NCBI GenBank assembly: GCA_038316335.1
Contig: JBBQAM010000030.1
Location: 1-51,716 of the forward strand
From: JALHST01 sp038316335
Lineage (GTDB): Bacteria > Bacteroidota > Bacteroidia > Flavobacteriales > Flavobacteriaceae
Direction of reading: 5' to 3'
Length of the DNA stretch: 51,716 bases
A program made the translations under genes and the position numbers. Below are positions 50,165 through 51,716 of the stretch, one piece after another (positions within the stretch are counted from its first letter, which is position 1; the number at the start of each line of letters is the position of its first letter). Under the pieces are notes generated by a model that was given only the letters and a program-made list of their open reading frames with translations, was not told where the DNA came from and did no database searches.

Positions 50165-51502
50165 TTATTTGTAGCGTTTTCCGTGTTTGATAACCATGTC
50201 GACATCTTGTAAAAGGCTAATATATCGAAGTACATCCCCATTTACGGCAATAATATCGGCATACTTTCCCGGGGTGATGGTACCTACTTCATCGGCAACA
50301 CCCATCCATAAGGCGGGCCAATACGTAGCCGCACGAATCGCATACATTGGGTCGATACCGAATTCGTTCACCCAAACATCTAATTCATTCCAAGTAGACT
50401 GACTATGAAATTTCATGGGTATGCCACTGTCGGTGCCTATAAGCAATACCACGCCGGCATCTAGCAACTGTTTGACCTTGGTTTGTAATGTTGGTCTTCG
50501 AGAAGGTGTCAACTGAAAATAAGGCAAACGATCAGGGTGCGCAAAACTATTTCTAATATCGGCAACCACGCTGTCAGGTAATCCCAAATGCCAAGAGTCA
50601 CTGTCTAATTTTTCAGGATTATCGCGTAGGTATTCGTAATTATAGAGTCCTTCGACTGTGGGACACCAAAATAAGGGGCCTTTATTCATTTGAGCGGTCC
50701 GTTCCTTGATCATATCCATAATATCCTTTGGATATTCAGGGGCCGATGATAATCCGGTATGTTCAATGCAATCGGCCCCGACCAGCAATGCTCTTCGGAT
50801 TTCCTCGGGCCGATGGCCATGGGCCACGACCTTGAGATTATTTTTATGCGCCTCATCGACAACGGCCTTTAACTCCTCCATGGTCATTTGGTCTTGATCG
50901 ATCAATTTGATGAGGTCGACTCCGGCATTTGCCAATTTTTTGATCTTTTTTCTTCCGTCTTCCGCACCCGTAACACCCCAGCGAAAGGCTTCGGTGCCCG
51001 GATAGGGTTCATGCTGTATAAATGGGCCTGATACATATAAGGTAGCTCCCGGTATTTCCCCGTTGTTGATGGCATCGCGCACCGAAATGCTGGCCTCTAG
51101 CGGGGCCCCTAAATCACGGGCACTGGTTACTCCTGCCATGAGTAGTTGATGCGCGGACGCTGGCATGATCACATCCTTTAACAAGGGCGGGTATACTTTG
51201 TCCCAATAGTCGTAATCGGCGTGGCCATTGATCATGGTATGTACATGCATATCCCATAAGCCAGGTAATACGGTCATTCCTTCGGTAGAGACGATCTCGG
51301 CGTTTGCCGGAATCGGTGTGTTTTCAATAGTTCCGACTGTTATTATTTTTTCGCCTTCGATGATAATAACGCTATTCTTTATGGGCATTGATCCGAATCC
51401 GTCGATCAGGGTGCCACCGACCAAGGCCTGGATTTTTTTTTCCTGGGGAAAAACGACCAGGGCCGTTAAACTAAAAAGTGACAATAGGATATTCTTTATC
51501 AT
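50165..51502 (-). CDS. Secreted amidohydrolase family protein
   Basis: 445 residues from the ATG at 51502, chosen over upstream starts because it gives a signal peptide (MIKNILLSLFSLTALVVFPQ). Metal-site motifs are His86/His88 (W-D-M-H-V-H), a Lys in V-D-L-I-K-L, H-G-H (V-V-A-H-G-H-R-P), C-I-E-H-T-G and the catalytic Asp in L-I-G-T-D-S-G. This is the imidazolonepropionase/prolidase-like branch of the amidohydrolases, whose exported members often cleave dipeptides or cyclic amides. The substrate is unknown. It is upstream of trhA on the same strand. Confidence 0.88.
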   Translation of the reverse strand: MIKNILLSLFSLTALVVFPQEKKIQALVGGTLIDGFGSMPIKNSVIIIEGEKIITVGTIENTPIPANAEIVSTEGMTVLPGLWDMHVHTMINGHADYDYWDKVYPPLLKDVIMPASAHQLLMAGVTSARDLGAPLEASISVRDAINNGEIPGATLYVSGPFIQHEPYPGTEAFRWGVTGAEDGRKKIKKLANAGVDLIKLIDQDQMTMEELKAVVDEAHKNNLKVVAHGHRPEEIRRALLVGADCIEHTGLSSAPEYPKDIMDMIKERTAQMNKGPLFWCPTVEGLYNYEYLRDNPEKLDSDSWHLGLPDSVVADIRNSFAHPDRLPYFQLTPSRRPTLQTKVKQLLDAGVVLLIGTDSGIPMKFHSQSTWNELDVWVNEFGIDPMYAIRAATYWPALWMGVADEVGTITPGKYADIIAVNGDVLRYISLLQDVDMVIKHGKRYK

Positions 51503-51582
51503 GGTAGTTGGTTTTGATAAATATACCAAAAAAAGAATGTAACCGGAAGATTCAATTAAGGATTGGCAGGTAGTCACATAAA

Positions 51583-51614
51583 AAAAGTCCCTCACAAAAC
51601 TGTGAGGGACTTTT
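51583..51614 (-). terminator. rRNA operon terminator
   Basis: A perfect 14-bp stem: AAAAGTCCCTCACA (51583-51596) with TGTGAGGGACTTTT (51601-51614) around AAAC. On the minus strand it is followed by a T run and lies just past the 5S 3' end. Confidence 0.9.
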
Positions 51615-51619
51615 CGAGG

Positions 51620-51716
51620 AAGGCGGCTTCCTACTCTCCCACTTGGTATAGCAGTACCATCGGCGCAGACGGGCTTAACTTCCCTGTTCGGAATGGTAAG
51701 GGGTGGGCCCCGTCGC
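51620..51716 (-). rRNA. rrf: 5S ribosomal RNA, 3' part (cut by window end)
   Basis: The minus strand reads GCGACGGGGCCC, then the conserved ACCATTCCGAACAG and AAGTTAAGCCC of loops A to C, and ends GGAGAGTAGGAAGCCGCC before the terminator. About 97 nt are present; the first ~12 nt and the rest of the rRNA operon lie beyond the window. The 3' end is set by the expected helix I arm GCCGCC and is accurate to a few bases. Confidence 0.93.

Noticed and set aside
1..51716. CRISPR arrays, prophage genes, insertion sequences with transposases, tRNA genes
   Set aside because: Looked for on both strands; no direct-repeat/spacer series, phage structural genes, transposase ORFs or cloverleaf structures seen.

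Overview
The window looks like a chromosomal segment of a marine or environmental member of the Flavobacteriaceae (Bacteroidota). The support is the moderately low GC, several promoter boxes of the Bacteroidota type (TTG ... TAnnTTTG), two TonB-dependent receptors with carboxypeptidase-regulatory-like N-termini, the zapA - 6S RNA - rny neighbourhood, and families largely restricted to Bacteroidota (DUF6090, DUF6048, DUF6452, DUF6768, CCC-motif membrane proteins). I cannot name the genus from sequence alone.

Layout. 1-489: 3' end of an amino-acid permease. 503-4082: an accessory-looking cluster of DUF6090 membrane-anchored proteins, one truncated by a small DUF559-endonuclease unit with near-identical inverted ends, plus tiny membrane ORFs. 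4312-6339: secreted S9 peptidase. 6551-13056: signalling operon of a two-component-propeller hybrid histidine kinase, a stand-alone receiver and a GAF-class III nucleotide cyclase. 13200-17235: AtoE-type transporter, a glyoxalase-fold protein, then a three-gene run (EEP hydrolase, methyltransferase, PaiB-like protein). 17273-20365: sugar-type oxidoreductase, epimerase and TIM-barrel isomerase around a divergent promoter region. 20467-22629: TonB-dependent receptor. 22842-24857: DUF2141 protein and the divergent dps/oxyR oxidative-stress pair. 24886-30313: small unknown protein, PBP4-type peptidase, NudK-like Nudix hydrolase, and a large PVC-type cytochrome c lipoprotein. 30449-32941: ZapB-like protein, zapA, 6S RNA and RNase Y, all on the minus strand. 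33246-38316: M23 peptidase, second TonB receptor and a secreted protein. 38319-43086: cysteine desulfurase, lipoprotein, Smr protein, DUF2752 and two CCC-motif membrane proteins, ornithine aminotransferase. 43255-44177: ECF sigma factor with DUF6768 partner. 44302-46946: rlmD - DUF6452 - DUF6048 operon. 46999-51502: small membrane protein, RlmL-like methyltransferase, ZIP transporter, TrhA/PAQR protein and amidohydrolase. 51583-51716: rRNA operon terminator and the 3' part of a 5S rRNA on the minus strand.

Most of the window is ordinary flavobacterial housekeeping. The parts most worth a second look are: the DUF6090 cluster with its DUF559 mini-element and a DUF6090 - SusE/F-like fusion; the kinase/receiver/cyclase operon, whose cyclase lacks the usual purine-selecting residues; the 6S-like RNA folded between zapA and rny; and several start codons lying 2-4 nt behind a promoter box, which suggests leaderless transcripts. 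All calls are from reading the sequence; no database search was run.
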